From Gnetum montanum (taxonomy: Eukaryota; Streptophyta; Gnetopsida; Gnetales; Gnetaceae), in NCBI GenBank assembly GCA_015680685.1, contig MNCI01014592.1, positions 131,366 to 195,365 on the forward strand: a stretch of DNA of 64,000 nt, in the 5' to 3' direction. Position numbers and translations under genes: made by a program. The notes beneath the pieces were generated by a model. It saw nothing but the letters and a program-made list of their open reading frames with translations, had not been told where the DNA came from and did no database searches. Of this stretch, positions 44,509-56,826 are shown one piece after another. Each line of letters opens with the position of its first letter. The stretch's first letter is position 1.

Positions 44509-47500
44509 GTACCTCATGGCTTATTCTCATTTGTTATCTTTCGGTTACAGTTGCATGAACTATAGGATTCGAGCTTCTTTCAGCTTAATAACGTAGGACT
44601 AAAATTAGATTGCATATGGTTAACATTTAGGCCTAACATTAATAGGAGAGATTGGTCATGTTAAATTGTATTTTTTTTGCTATGATTTAGATATGATGTT
44701 GATTGAATTTGCCTTGTGGACATTCCGTGATCTTTTCTTTTGCATGAGAGCAACTTCAAGCTTTGTTTTAGTTTTGTCCTTAAAAGCACGTTTAAATCGT
44801 ATGAGTTCACATGAATCTTCTGAAATGAATGTTTCCTCTGATATGCAGGCACCAGTTCCTATTAGTTTATTCGGAGTGTTTGTCAATCTGTTTTGAATTT
44901 AGGCAAGTTGCAGATGCAGGCCTTTTGTGATTTCGCTTTTTAATATCTGCTAGTTTCTCTAGTAGATGCATGGGCTTGTAATTTCTGCTAGTTTCTGTAG
45001 GAGATGAATGTGCGATTTTTTTTATTTTTTTTTTGAAATTGTATAAATGAGAGAATACCCTAGAAACCTTTGTCTATCACGTGTACTTTAGAAAATTAGC
45101 TAATGCTTTTCTAAGCTGTCATCTGATGAGCTATCTGTCACTTTGTTCATCTTATGAGCCCTCCGTCACTTTGTTCATCTGATGAGCTATTATGATCAAC
45201 TGCTACTGGGCTTCTACCTATTAACATCTTCTTGGTCCTCTGATAAGCTGTTATCAATATCCTCTGTTTTTTTAATCTAAAAAGTTGCAAAGGTCATTTT
45301 GTTCTTCTGCCGTTGAGCTATTCTTTTGTTATCCTCTCCTGTGCCTTCAGGATTTGTATTATAAATTTCCTTACCAATAACAATAAAGAATTTTAACTCA
45401 GTTGAAGAAAAAATAATCAAAATTCAATACAAAATATTCCATGGTACCAGGCCCACTCTTCACCACATAACAGCTCAGATTGCTATCCAACATCTCTATC
45501 AGAGAAACATGCATTTGAGGATCCAGTCCCAGCAGCACCTCCTGTGCCCTAGCTTGAAATCTGGAATGCTCTTGCTTTTGGAATTCCTCAAGTTGTTTCT
45601 TTCCCCTCTCCTTCTTTTTTTTGTTATTCTTATCATTTTGCCTGTTTTAATTCTCATGATTTCTTTCAATACCTTCCTTTGAAAGAGGCATGACAGTTTT
45701 GGACAACAAACAAAACCATCCTTACCTTATGGATGAGATGCAATAATTTTCTCAATATAAAAATGAAATTCAGAGGCTAAAATATTTGGTTGCCATTTTA
45801 AACTTGGAACTGATAATTTCATATAACATGGGTATAGCTGCTACAGTTTATGAGAAAGATTATGCAAATCATCTTCTGGAATGCTTGCCGAAACTTCTAG
45901 CATAATCCGATGTAGGCTTCCTGAATATTATACTATACAGTGGTCTTATGTGGTCAATTATGATGACCCTTGACTTTTACCAAAGGCACTTTCTCAATCC
46001 TTAGTTTTTCTTTTCTTTTTTTCTTTCATTTTTAATCCAAGACTTCCCATAGACAATGCCTATTGGGACTTAGAAGAATGTGTTGCCATCCTTCATCCAA
46101 ACGTAAATTATCTCTTTGCTTATTATAAAGCTTAAGTATGGATTGAGCACTTGGTCAAATGCGCAGGACTTTTTCAAAGATTCAACACCTTCTTGCAGTG
46201 TGTTAGTCTTTTCCTTTTCTCCCATTAGCTCTGCTGGATGGTTAAACTTATTTGTGGTTACAATGTGACTTCGTCAACAAGTTTACAATAGTCTAAAAAC
46301 CCATTTGCAAACATTTTATGAGATACTAACTGTTTTTTGATTTCAACTGCTTTGCGTATCTTTATATCCCTCTTAGCTCATCTAATGGCAAAGCTATTAA
46401 AAACAATCTGAGAAAGGCTAATAACCTTTACCTACCCTAGTGAGGTTGAAGCAAATGTTCTTATTTTAAAGTGTTCTAATAGTTCTTGCAGGATGATCCT
46501 TCCTAATAATAGAGTGGACAATACTTCTATGTTTTGTGTTGGTTTCAGGACTTGTTTGTAAAACCTCATCAACAATTGCCAAAGAATGTTCCTAGTGAAA
46601 TGAGAAATAATTAGCAATGTATGTTTCAAGTTTGTTTGTAGGTTCTTGGTCAAATGATGCTACTTTTTTTCTCTGGCGGAATGCCTTTTAGATGCATGAA
46701 AATGATTTCCCATACTGCAGAAAAGTTATTGCCTGCCTTGAGGATTTCCTGTGCAAATTTTGCTGACCTGATGCAAGCCTAGCTGTCCTTCAATCCTAGC
46801 TGCCTAATAATGTAATTGCTAGATCTTTCCAAATTGTTAACATATTCTATCTTGACATGTGCCAGTTGGTTGTAAAAGTAAATTTTTTAATCTCGTTTTC
46901 CCTTTTTTCTTTATTGTTAAGGTCTTCATTCAAAACCCTATCTTCAAAAAGCCTAATCCCTACTTTCTACAAGTGCATTTTCCCTAACTCTTGGTTCAAT
47001 GCTAAAAATAATTCTCTATTGATGCTTCTAGAATGAATTCGAAAGAGACTTAGCCATCTCTGCATATGAAAATTTGCCTTGGTTGTAAACTGCAATCCAA
47101 GCTTTCATGCAATACTAGCAGACTTCAAAATTTCCTGCTAAAGAGAAAAAACCTGACTTTCTTATAGGTAATACTAGCATGCATCAAAATTTCTTTCCAG
47201 GGAGAAAAAACCTGATTTACTTAATTGGAGTAGGTGCTTTCTAATACAGTATACCAGTTTCCTAGAAGCTTTAGAATTTCCAAAAAAATAAAAAAATAAA
47301 AAAAAATTGCCAGTTTCATTTAAACAAATAGTCTAACTTAGGAGGCTAGACCTAATCAAGATTCTGCATTGCAAGGAGCATGATACAGCAGCATGGACCA
47401 AGTCAACCATTAATGATCTAGTTTTTTAATTTTATTCTGTTTCCCAGGTTTTTAAGTTCATCAGATTTTCTTACACAAATTTGGTTTTAATTTCATTGAG

Positions 47501-48133
47501 TTTTCCCAAGGTTCTATTAATACTGTTGCTGATTGCATATATTTCTGCAGCAGGATAATGAATGAAGTATGAGAAAGTTGCATATATTTCTCCAGGAGGA
47601 CAATGAAGGAAGGATTTTAATGGTAATGGTAGTCCTAGGATACCCTTTTTTTAAAGAAAACATTATTCATCAATGAAAATGTCAACCTTCAAAGTAAGTG
47701 CAACAAGTTTAATAAATTTCTTAAATCTGTTTTATCATTTTATAAAAAATTCAATGGGTTTATTATTATTTACTCTGTGTTTTATGAACTCCAAACATCT
47801 TTCAAAGTATTCTAGTTTAGGTGCTTCATTAAAATATCAAATATACTTGGGTTTGAGCCTGTAGACATGATTGCTCAAAAAGAGGACAGACTTTCACTTA
47901 TCTACTAACCCTCTTCAAACTTTCCTTGGTGGGAAACTAAAACTAAAATTTTATCACGCTTGTAGACCCTCTAGATCTATTGGATAGTAGAAATGAACAA
48001 GCTATGAGTTTTTAAAATATCATTAAGAAAATTACCAAGTATTCTTGGTAACCTTTAGAATAAATAAACCAAATTTGTAACTGTAATATCCTACTTATGT
48101 TTAATGTATTCAAATGTGGGACATTGTAGGAAA
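44509..48133. other. AT-rich non-coding DNA, possibly intron
   Basis: Apart from 45398-45691 no gene is supported. T-rich stretches, short direct repeats (a CTTTGTTCATC-TGATGAGCTA-type repeat three times in 45115-45195; a CAAAATTTC-AGAAAAAACCTGA-type repeat near 47130-47220). Confidence 0.4.
45398..45691 (-). pseudogene. coding-like segment on minus strand, unknown family
   Basis: ATG (45689-45691) to TGA (45398-45400), 98 codons with one in-frame TAA at codon 15. Lys/Glu-rich first half (KKKKERGKKQLEEFQKQEH) then a regular amphipathic part (ARAQEVLLGLDPQMHVSLIE). The composition looks like real protein, unlike nearby frames. Could be a gene fragment, an exon of an antisense gene, or a processed pseudogene piece; no family recognised. 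Confidence 0.3.
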
Positions 48134-48138
48134 ATGTG
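48134..48138. repeat. target site duplication ATGTG (left of C1)
   Basis: Exact match to 59125-59129. Confidence 0.9.
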
Positions 48139-48808
48139 TGTTGGAAAAATGAAGACAAATACATTAGTATTATTTGTTGTATTTCCTTTTATGTTTTTTC
48201 AAATGATGTTGCATTTTAAATAATGATATGAAAAAAAAAAAATAAAGGGATGTTTGTAAAGTGATGTTCATGTGAGGATGTGTTTTATCCCACATGTGTT
48301 AGGATTGGGATTTGGTCCTAATGTTTCATTAGAAATAAAAGGTTGGGGGTAGCCTTTAAGAGGGCGTTTTTGATGTGGAAGCATTGTATTGAGGTTTTAC
48401 CTTGGAGACAAGAGTTTGAGATCTGAGATTTGTTGGAGTAACAGATTGGATGCTTGGGAAAGCTATAAGGACGACTTGTGTCCTTAAGATTTGAGCAAAA
48501 TGGAAGGCAAATCAACATTGTTGTGGAGGTAGGGTAAAAAGGGCCCAAACCATGTAAATCTTTGTGTTTTTGTGATATTTTCTTTCGTTGTTTTCATTTT
48601 GCTTTTACAGCAAATGTTTGCTGAAGTTTACAACGGTTTTTTTAGTGATTTACAATGTTTATTTGATTTGCTACAATGCGATATTTTCTACCTTTAACGT
48701 TTTATTCAGATCTACAATGTTTTAATAATTTCTCTAGAGCTTTTCTAGTGTATTTTCAGATTTGATCTATTGATTGTTTTATTGAAACTATCACTTTCAA
48801 TTATAACA
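48139..48808 (+). repeat. 5' LTR of C1 (670 bp)
   Basis: TGTTGGAA to TTATAACA, inverted ends TGTT/AACA. Contains an A-run near 48230-48242 and a conserved GTAGGGTAAAAAGGGCCC block near 48530. Confidence 0.92.
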
Positions 48809-48810
48809 AC

Positions 48811-48821
48811 TAGTACAAAGC
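48811..48821 (+). promoter_or_regulatory. primer binding site, tRNA-iMet (C1)
   Basis: TAGTACAAAGC, a decayed TGGTATCAAAGC; the intact form is in C2 at 56146-56157 (reversed). Confidence 0.75.
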
Positions 48822-48843
48822 TAGATCTAAAGAAATAGAGAGG

Positions 48844-49655
48844 TTGCAAACAACAGAAAGATTGATAGGAAGGAACTCGAATATTTGGAGTATTTTGATA
48901 AAGGTCGTTTTAGCACAAAAGGAGTGCGAGGAGGTCTTAGAACCATCTCAACCAGCAGGAATGTTGAATGCTAATTGGAGAAAAATTAAGACTAAGACAT
49001 TATCTTTTATTTATCCAACCCTAAGTAATGGGATTTTGGCGTCAATTAAACCTTATATGATCCACATGATCTGTGGAAAAACATTGAAGAATAGGTTTGA
49101 TAAAGTATAAGGTTTGAATACCTTTCATATTTATTAGAAAGTTTTTAGATGCAAGAAGAGATTTGATGTGTCTTTCCAAGATCATTTGGATAAGTTGATG
49201 GAAAATTTGAATAAGTTGGAAGAATATAAAATTATTATTCCATATTTAGTTAAATCCTATGCTTTATTAGACTCTTTACCTGATTCTTGGTCTGCAATTG
49301 TGATATCTATTACTACTTCTATGAGTGTTTTATCTATGACATTTGAACATGTTGTGTCTACCCTTTAGGATTTAGAAGGAAGAGTAGATGAGTCTTTTGG
49401 ATCTGGAAATGTTCATGTAGCAAAGGAGAGAGGGAAAAGTAGGAGATGTTTTCCAAGTAGGGGGAGAAGCAAAAATAGAGGTGTATCACGTGACAACTCA
49501 AACTCAAGAGTGTTGGTTTTGTAAGAAGAAAGGTCATTTGAAGAAGGGTTGTTTTGCATGGAAAGCACAAAAAGATAAAGGAAAGGAGAAGAAGTTGGAA
49601 GAAGGAAAATCAGAGGTAAATGTAGCTGATGAAAACTTTAGTTTTTTGGTTTAAA
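48844..49655 (+). pseudogene. copia gag (C1)
   Basis: Pieces 48844-49110 and 49168-49368. Shows the NRFD, LDKLMENLNKLEEYKI and SLPDSW motifs of copia gag (capsid part), then, frameshifted, a CX2CX4HX4C zinc knuckle at 49511-49552 followed by a Lys-rich tail. TAA/TAG stops at 49108, 49136 and 49366. In C2 the knuckle's last Cys is His. Confidence 0.8.
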
Positions 49656-51194
49656 AACTATGTACAATGGTGGCAAATGGATGTAGCAGTGACATCTAGT
49701 TGATTGACTTAGGTGCCTCCTTTCACATTTGTCTAGATAAGTCTTGTTTTACATCTTATCATGAAGTTAAATCTGGGTTTGTATATGCTACTAATGGAAA
49801 AGCTTTAAAAGTTCTTGGAATTGGAAGTATAAGTTCGCAACAAGCAGGGATGCCAAAGGTGACAATAGATAGCGTTAAACATGTTTTTGAAGTCACAAAG
49901 AAGTTGATTTCAGTTCCACAGCTAAATGATTCAGGTCTGAATTTCAGTAGTGGAGGTGGACATTGGAGGATTTTCAAGGGAATCATGACCATTCTGAAAA
50001 GAAAGAAGGATGGTAGCTTATATACATTAATGGTAGATTCATGCAACTCTGTTGTAGCAATTTCTGATGCAGAAAGTTCTGAAGTGTGGCATAGATGTCT
50101 TGGACACATTGGCTGGTCAGGCTTAAATATACTTTAAAATCAGTCTCTCATTCCTGTATTTTCTTATGCCCAAATTGATTACAAAGACTATTTAGTTGGA
50201 AAATCTAAGAGGGTAAACTTTTGTAGAGATCTGGACAACAAAAAGAAAAATAAGTTAGAATTGGTCTATTTTGATGTTTGTAGTCCTATAACTCCCATTT
50301 CTCTTGGCGGATTTGTTTATTTTGTAACTTTCATAGATGATTGTACAAAAAAGATTTGGGTTTATATGCTGAAATCAAAAGATGAAGTGTTTTCAATTTT
50401 CAAAACATTTGTTGCAAGAGTAGAAAATAAAACATGTCTAAAAATAAAATGTTTGGAAACTGATAATAGTGGGGAGTACACTTCCAAAGTATTTGCTGAT
50501 TTCTACAATAGCAAAGGAATTAGGCACATTCGTACCCCTCTTGGTACACCACAGGAAAATGGAGTTGCTAAAAGATGCAACAGAACATTGTTGGATCATG
50601 CTAGAACAATGATTTCAGGTGTTGGCCTACCTAAGATGTTTTGGGGAGAGGCAATTAAGACTGCAACATATTTGGTGAATAGGTCTCCACATTCTTCAAT
50701 TGATAATGCTATTTTAGAAGTTGTTTGGAGAGGTAAAGACATTTAATACAATCATTTAAGAATTTTTGGATGCGAAGCATTTATGCATATTCCAAAGGAG
50801 AACAGAACTAAGGTGCAGGACAGGGCTAAACGTTGCATATTTGTTGGATATGGAGAAGATGATTTAGGATTCAAACTTTGGGATCTTGAATTAAAATGTC
50901 TAGTGAGATCAAGGGACGTTAAATTTAGAGAAAACATGATGTTTAGTGAGCTGCAAATGAAAGACAAGGACAACAATGGATCAATCAGCATGAGAACTCC
51001 TTTTAGGGTAACTAAAGAAGTTGAAAATGATGAAATTCATGGATTTTCCAGATCTGGAAACATTGGATAGCATGCTGAAATTAAATGGTAGCAACGAGAA
51101 AATGGAGAACAACAAGGAAATGAGGAAGAAAATGATGAACAACAAGTTGCAGATGTGTCTCATTGGGTTAGAAGGTCAACAAGAGCTACCAGAT
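49656..51194 (+). pseudogene. copia protease - integrase (C1)
   Basis: Protease site reads Asp-Leu-Gly (Asp 49706-49708, TTA 49709-49711 for Ser/Thr). Then LISVPQLND, the integrase zinc region (WHRCLGHIG near 50090), core FDVCSP (Asp near 50273), ETDNSGEY (Asp 50462-50464), and Lys (AAA, 50570-50572) where the catalytic Glu belongs. Open 50261-50746; stop TAA at 50744, then open again 50783-51070 with CIFVGYGEDDLGFKLWD. Ends at the C2 insertion within RRSTRA. Confidence 0.85.
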
Positions 51195-51860
51195 TGTTAT
51201 AATTTGAAGTGATAGTTTCAATAAAATAATCAGTAGATCAAATCTGAAAATACACTAGAGAAGCTTTGGAGAAATTATTAGAACGTTGTAGATCTGAATA
51301 AAATGTTAAAGGCAGAAAATATCGTGCTGTAGCAAATCAAATAGATGCTATAAATTACTGAAAAAACCATTGTAAACTCCAGCAAACATTTGCTGTAAAA
51401 GTAGAATGAAAATAGCAAAAGAAAATAGCACAAGAATGTAGAGATTTACGTGGTTCAGGCCCTTTTTACCCTACCTCCATAACAATGCTAATTTGCCTTA
51501 TATTCTACTCAAATCTTAAGGACACAAGCTATCCTTATAGCTTTCCCAAGCACCCAATCTGTTACTCCAACATATCTCAGATCTCAAACTCTTGTTTCCA
51601 AGGTAAAACCTTAATACAATGCTTCCACATCAAAAACACTTTCTTAAAGGCTACCCCAAGCCTTCTATTTATAAGGAAACATTAGGACCAAATCCCAATC
51701 CTAACACATGTGGGATAAAACACGTCCCCACATAAATATCACTTTACAAATTGACCCTTTTATTTTTTTTCATATCATTATTTAAAATGCAACATCCTTT
51801 TAAAAACATAAAAGGAAATACAACAATAATACTAATGTATTTGTCTTCATTTTTCCAACA
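51195..51860 (-). repeat. 3' LTR of C2
   Basis: TGTTATAA at 51195 to TTTCCAACA at 51860 (reversed ends of the C1 LTR). Confidence 0.92.
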
Positions 51861-51872
51861 ACCCCCCCTTGA
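51861..51872 (-). promoter_or_regulatory. polypurine tract of C2
   Basis: Reverse complement of ACCCCCCCTTGA, next to the 3' LTR. Confidence 0.8.
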
Positions 51873-51912
51873 AGACAAGTCCAACTAGCCTTCAAGAGAT
51901 GTGCACTTTTGA

Positions 51913-53724
51913 TTAAGCTTCAACTCTCCGAAGCTTCTTCCTACAGAAAATGTGTTTTTCAGCTATCACTGGTTTTGTTAAATCATCAACAACATTAAGC
52001 TTTGTATGGACCTTCTAAACATGCACCAAGCCGTCCTCTATGATTTCTCTTATGAAGTGGAATTGGATATCTATATGTTTTGTCCTAGCATGAAAGGTAG
52101 AATTCTTTGCAAGATGGATTGCACTCAAACTGTCACAAAACACAACATACCTTTGTTGTTTTAATCCAAAAGATTGCAACAATCTCTTCATCCATAACAT
52201 CTCTTTGCATGCTTTTGTGATGGCTACATATTTTGATTCGGTTGTAGATAAAGTTACCAGTGGTTGTAGATGTGACAACCAACTCATTGCTTCACCACCA
52301 AAAATAAATGTGTACCCTATAGTGGAACTCTTGTATCCAAGAGATGGATTGCACTCAAGTTGTCACAAAACACAACATACCTTTGTTGTTTTAATCCAAG
52401 AGATTGCAAGAATCTCTTCATCCATAACATCTCCTTGCATGCTTCTGTGAGGGCTACATATTCTGATTCGCTTGTAGATAAAGTTACCTGTGATTGTAGA
52501 TGTGACAACCAACTCATTGCTGCACCACAAAAAATAAATGTGTACCCTGTAGTGGAACATCTTATATCATGATTAGCAGCAAAGTTTGCATCTACAAAAC
52601 CTTCAATGTGTAGATTAGCATCTCCAAAACACAAGCAATGTGTTTTTGTGCCGTTTAAATATTTTAAAATGCATTTAACAGCCAGCTAGTGATTCCACCC
52701 ATAGTTGGTCATAAATCTACCAACTACTCCAACGACATAAGCAATATTAGGACGTGTACAAACCAGGGCATACATCAATGACCCAACAACAGAAGTATAT
52801 GGGATGTTTTTAACCTTTTCAAAGTCATCTTTTGACTTTGGACAGTCCTCTGATAAATTAAATTGTTCTAAAAAGGTGTACTTACAGGTTTTGCATCCTC
52901 TATGCTGAAACATTTTAGAACCTTTTCAATGTAATCTTCTTGACTTATCCACAACTTCTTCCTTTTTCTATTCTTGTAAATATTCATTCCAAGAATTTTC
53001 TTTGCCTGTCCCAAATCCTTCATAGCAAATTTTTTCCCCATTTCCAGTTTTAGATGTTTTATTTCTGCCATGTCATTTCCAGCAATTAACATATCATCAA
53101 CATACAACAACAACACTATAAACTTACCCGAAACATCTCCAGAAAAATACACACAATGGTTCAGATTTTTTCTTTGATAATTTAGCTTCTTCATGAAGGT
53201 ATCCAACCTTTTATACTACTACCTAGGGGCTTGTTTTAGACCATATAAGCTCTTTTTCAGTCTGCAGACTAGACCTGAACCTTCTTTTTTTCATACCCTT
53301 CTGGCTGTTTCATGTAAATTTCCTCCTCCAAATCTCCATGGAGGAATGTTGTTTTTATGTCAAGCTGTTCCAATTCTAAGTCCATGCAAGCAACCAAAGA
53401 TAGCACTGAATGTATAGAAGAGTGTCTTACCACCGGAGAAAAAATTTCTTGAAAGTCTATGCCTGGTTTCTGTGCATAGCTTTTCACCACCAACCTGGCC
53501 TTGAAACGTTTTTCCCCATTGGCCTCTGTTTTAATTCTGTATAGCCACCTACACTCTAAGGGTTTTCTCTCTTTTGGCAACTGAACCAACTCCCACGTTT
53601 TGTTCTGCTGGAGTGATTCCCATTCATCATTCATAGTTGCCTTCCACTTTGCAGCATTAGTACATGTCATGGCTTCCTCCATTGTTTTTGGTTCACCACT
53701 ATCACTATAAAGTACATAATTCAA
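51913..53724 (-). pseudogene. copia RT - RNase H (C2)
   Basis: From the 5' side (right): 53269-53724 with ECRWLYRIK, FKARLVVKSYAQ, LDIKTTFLHGDLEEEIYM; 52868-53206 with YVDD (LLLYVDDMLIAG) and LGMNIYK; 52686-52913 with SVVGSLMYALVCTRP; RNase H from 52634 with GFVDANFAANHD, STSESEYVALTEACKEMLW. Short frameshifts part the pieces. A 230-base tandem duplication (52112-52571) repeats the RNase H middle, so the frame is lost before the end (TAA at 51913-51915). Confidence 0.87.
52112..52571 (-). repeat. 230-bp tandem duplication in RNase H of C2
   Basis: Units begin AGATGGATTGCACTCAA at 52112 and 52342. Both encode WLSHL-Q...QRYVVFCD. The units differ at many sites, and 230 is not a multiple of three. 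C1 has one unit (58020-58200). Confidence 0.9.
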
Positions 53725-55290
53725 TGAGGGAGAGTACTTGTCAAGAGGTCTGGTAGCTCTTGTTGACCTTCTAACTCAATGAGACACATTTGCAGCTTGT
53801 TGTTCATCATCTTTTTCCTCATTTCCTTGTTGTCCTCCATTTTCTCCTTGCTGTCCTAAGTTCTCAGCTTGTTGCCATGTAATTTCAGCATGCTGTCCAA
53901 TTTTTCCAGATCTGGAAAATCCATGAATTTCATCATTTTCAACTTCTTTAGTTACCCTAAAAGGAGTTCTCATGCTGACTGATCCATTGTTGTCCTTTTC
54001 TTTCATTTGCAGCTCACTAAACATCATGTTTTCTCTAAATTTAACGTCCCTTGATCTCACTAGACATTTTAATTCAAGATCCCAAAGTTTGAATCCTAAA
54101 TCATCTTCTCCATATCCAACAAATATGCAACGTTTAGCCTTGTCTTGCACCTTAGTTCTGTTCTCCTTTGGAATATGCATAAATGCTTCGCATCCAAAAA
54201 TTCTTAAATGATTGTATGAAATGTATTTATCTCTCCAAACAACTGTTGGAATAGCATTATCAATTGAAGAATGTGGAGACCTATTCACCAAATATGCTGC
54301 AGTCTTAACTGCCTCTTTCCAAAACATCTTAGGTAGGCCAGCACCTGAAACCATTGTTCTAGCACAATCCAACAATGTTTTGTTGCATCTTTTAGCAACT
54401 CCATTTTCCTATGGTGGACTAGGAGGGGTACGAATGTGCCTAATTTCTTTGCTATTGCAGAAATCAGCAAATACTTTGGAAGTGTACTCCCTACCATTAT
54501 CAGTTTCCAAACATTTTATTTTCAGACCTATTTTATTCGCTACTCTTGCAACAAATGTTTTGAAAACTGAAAACACTTCATCTTTTGATTTTGGCATATA
54601 AACCCAAACCTTTCTTGTACAATCATCTATGAAATTTACAAAATAAACAGATCCACCAAGAGAAATGGGAGTCATAGGACCACAAACATCATAATAGACC
54701 AATTCTAACTTATTTTTCTTTCTGCTGTCCAGATCCCTACAGAAGTGTACCCTCTTAGAATTTCCAACTAAACAATCTTTGCAATCAGTTTGGGCATAAG
54801 AAAATACAGGAATGAGAGACTGATTTTGAAGTACCTTTCAGCTTGACTGGCCAATGTGTCTAAGACATCTATGCCACACTTGAGAACTTTTTGCATCAGA
54901 AACTGTTGCAACAGAGTTGCATGAATTTGCCCTCAACGTATATAAGCTGCCCTTCTTCTTTCCTTTTAGAATGGTCATGATTCCCTTGGAAATCCTCCAA
55001 TGTCCACCTCCACTACTGAAATTTAGACCTGAATCATCTAGTTGTGGAACTGAAATTAGCTTCTTTGTGACTTTACGAACATGTCTAACATTATCTATTA
55101 TCACCTTTGGCATCCCTGCTTGTTGCAGACTTGTACTTCCAATTCCAAGTACTTTTAAAGCTTTTCCATTAGTAGCATATACAAAACCAGATTTTCACTT
55201 CATGATAAGATGTAAAACAAGACTTATTTGAACAAATGTGAAAGGGGGCACTTGAGTCAATCAACTAGATGTCATTGCTACATCCATCTG
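53725..55290 (-). pseudogene. copia protease - integrase (C2)
   Basis: Protease site Asp-Ser-Ser (Asp codon 55256-55258; Gly changed to Ser at 55250-55252). Integrase zinc and PR tail 54838-55113; core 54409-54702 with ETDNGREY (Asp 54499-54501) and Lys at 54391-54393 for the catalytic Glu, as in C1; a stop just before. C-terminal part 53776-54375 open for 199 residues, with CIFVGYGEDDLGFKLWD and a Gln/Asn/Glu-rich tail. Confidence 0.87.
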
Positions 55291-56145
55291 CCACCATTGT
55301 ACATAGTTCTCGAACCAAGAAACTAATGTTTTCATTAGCTGCATTTACCTCTGATGTTTCTTCTTTCGACTTCTTCTCCCGTCTTTTATCTTTCTGTGCT
55401 TTCCATGCAAAATGGTCCTTATTCAAATGACCTTTCCTCTTACATAAACAACACTCTTGAGTTTGAGTTTTGTCACATGATACACCTTTGTTCCTACTTT
55501 TCCCCCTACTTGGGAAACGTCTCCTATTTCTCCCTTTTTACTTTGCTACATGAACATTTCTAGATCTAGAAGACTCATCTACTCTTCCTTTTGAATTTTG
55601 AAGGGTAGAAACACCGTGTTCAAATGTCATAGACAAAACACTCGTAGAAGTAGTAATAGATGTCACAATTGCAAACCACGAATCAGGTAAGGAGTCTAAT
55701 AGAGCATAGGATTTAACTAAATCTAAAATAACAATTTTATATCCTTCCAACTTATTCAAATTTTTCATCAACTCATCCAAATGATCTTGGAAAGACACAT
55801 CGGATCTCTTCTTGCATCTAAAAACTTAATGATAAATATGAAAGGTATTCAAACTTGATACTTTATCAAACCTATTCTTGAACGTTTGCCACAGATCATG
55901 TGGATCTATACTAAGTTTAATTGACGCCAAGATCCCATTGCTTAGGGTTGGATGAATGAAAGGTAATTCCTTAGTCTTAATTTTTCTCCAATCAACGTTC
56001 GACATTCCTGTTGGTTGAGATGGTTCTAGGGCCTCTTGGCACTCTTTTTGTGTTAAAACAACCTTTATCAAAATACTCTAGACGTTCCAGTTCTTTCCTA
56101 CCAATCTTTCTGTTGTCTGTAGCCTCTCCATCTCTTTAGATATAG
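55291..56145 (-). pseudogene. copia gag (C2)
   Basis: Pieces 55826-56071 and 55538-55798, aligned with C1 gag (LDELMKNLNKLEGYKI, SLPDSW). The zinc knuckle near 55405-55450 has lost its last Cys (His). A short stretch before 56071 gives the N-terminus next to the primer site. Confidence 0.82.
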
Positions 56146-56158
56146 CTTTGATACCAGT
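56146..56158 (-). promoter_or_regulatory. primer binding site, tRNA-iMet (C2)
   Basis: Reverse complement ACTGGTATCAAAGC adjoining the LTR; the usual plant copia primer site. Confidence 0.88.
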
Positions 56159-56826
56159 TGTTATAACCGGAAGCGATAGTTTCAATAAAACAATCAGCAG
56201 ATCAGATCTGAAAATACACTAGAGAAGCTCTAGAGAAATTATTAGAATGCTGTAGATCTAAATAAAACGTTAAAGGTAGAAAATATTGCGCTATAGTAGA
56301 TCAAATAAACATTGTAAATCACTAAAAAAAATTGCTGTAAACTCTAGCAAACGTTTTCTGCAAAAGCAAAATGAAAACAACGAAAGAAAATAGCACAAGA
56401 ACACAAAGATTTATGTGGTTCGGGCTTTTTTTCCCTACCTCCACAACAATGCTAATCTGCCTTTTATTTTGCTCAAATCTTAAGGACACAAGCCGTCCTT
56501 ATAGTTTTCCCAAGCACCCAATTTGTTACTTCAATAGATCTCAGATTTTAGACTCTCGTCTCCAAGGTAAAACCTCAATACAATGCTTCCACATCAAAAA
56601 CACCCTCTTAAAGGCTACTCCAAGCCTTCTATTTATAAGGAAACATTAGGATCAAATCTCAATCCTAATACATGTGGGATAAAACACATCCCCACATGAA
56701 TATCACTTTACAAACTAACCCCTTTATTTTTTTTTCATATCATTATTTAAAATGCAACATCCTTTTAAAAACATAAAAGGAAATACAACAAACAATACTA
56801 ATGTATTTGTCTTCATTTTTCCAGCA
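56159..56826 (-). repeat. 5' LTR of C2
   Basis: TGTTATAACC at 56159 to TTTCCAGCA at 56826. Differs from 51195-51860 mostly by C/T and G/A changes. Confidence 0.92.

Larger units (their letters stand above)
51195..56826 (-). mobile_element. Ty1/copia element C2, antisense inside C1
   Basis: Complete minus-strand element of the same family as C1: LTRs of 666 and 668 bases, intact primer site and polypurine tract. Flanks CAGAT (51190-51194) and CAGAC (56827-56831) match at four of five bases and C1 reads through exactly once they are joined. Better preserved than C1 but with a tandem duplication in RNase H. Confidence 0.93.
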
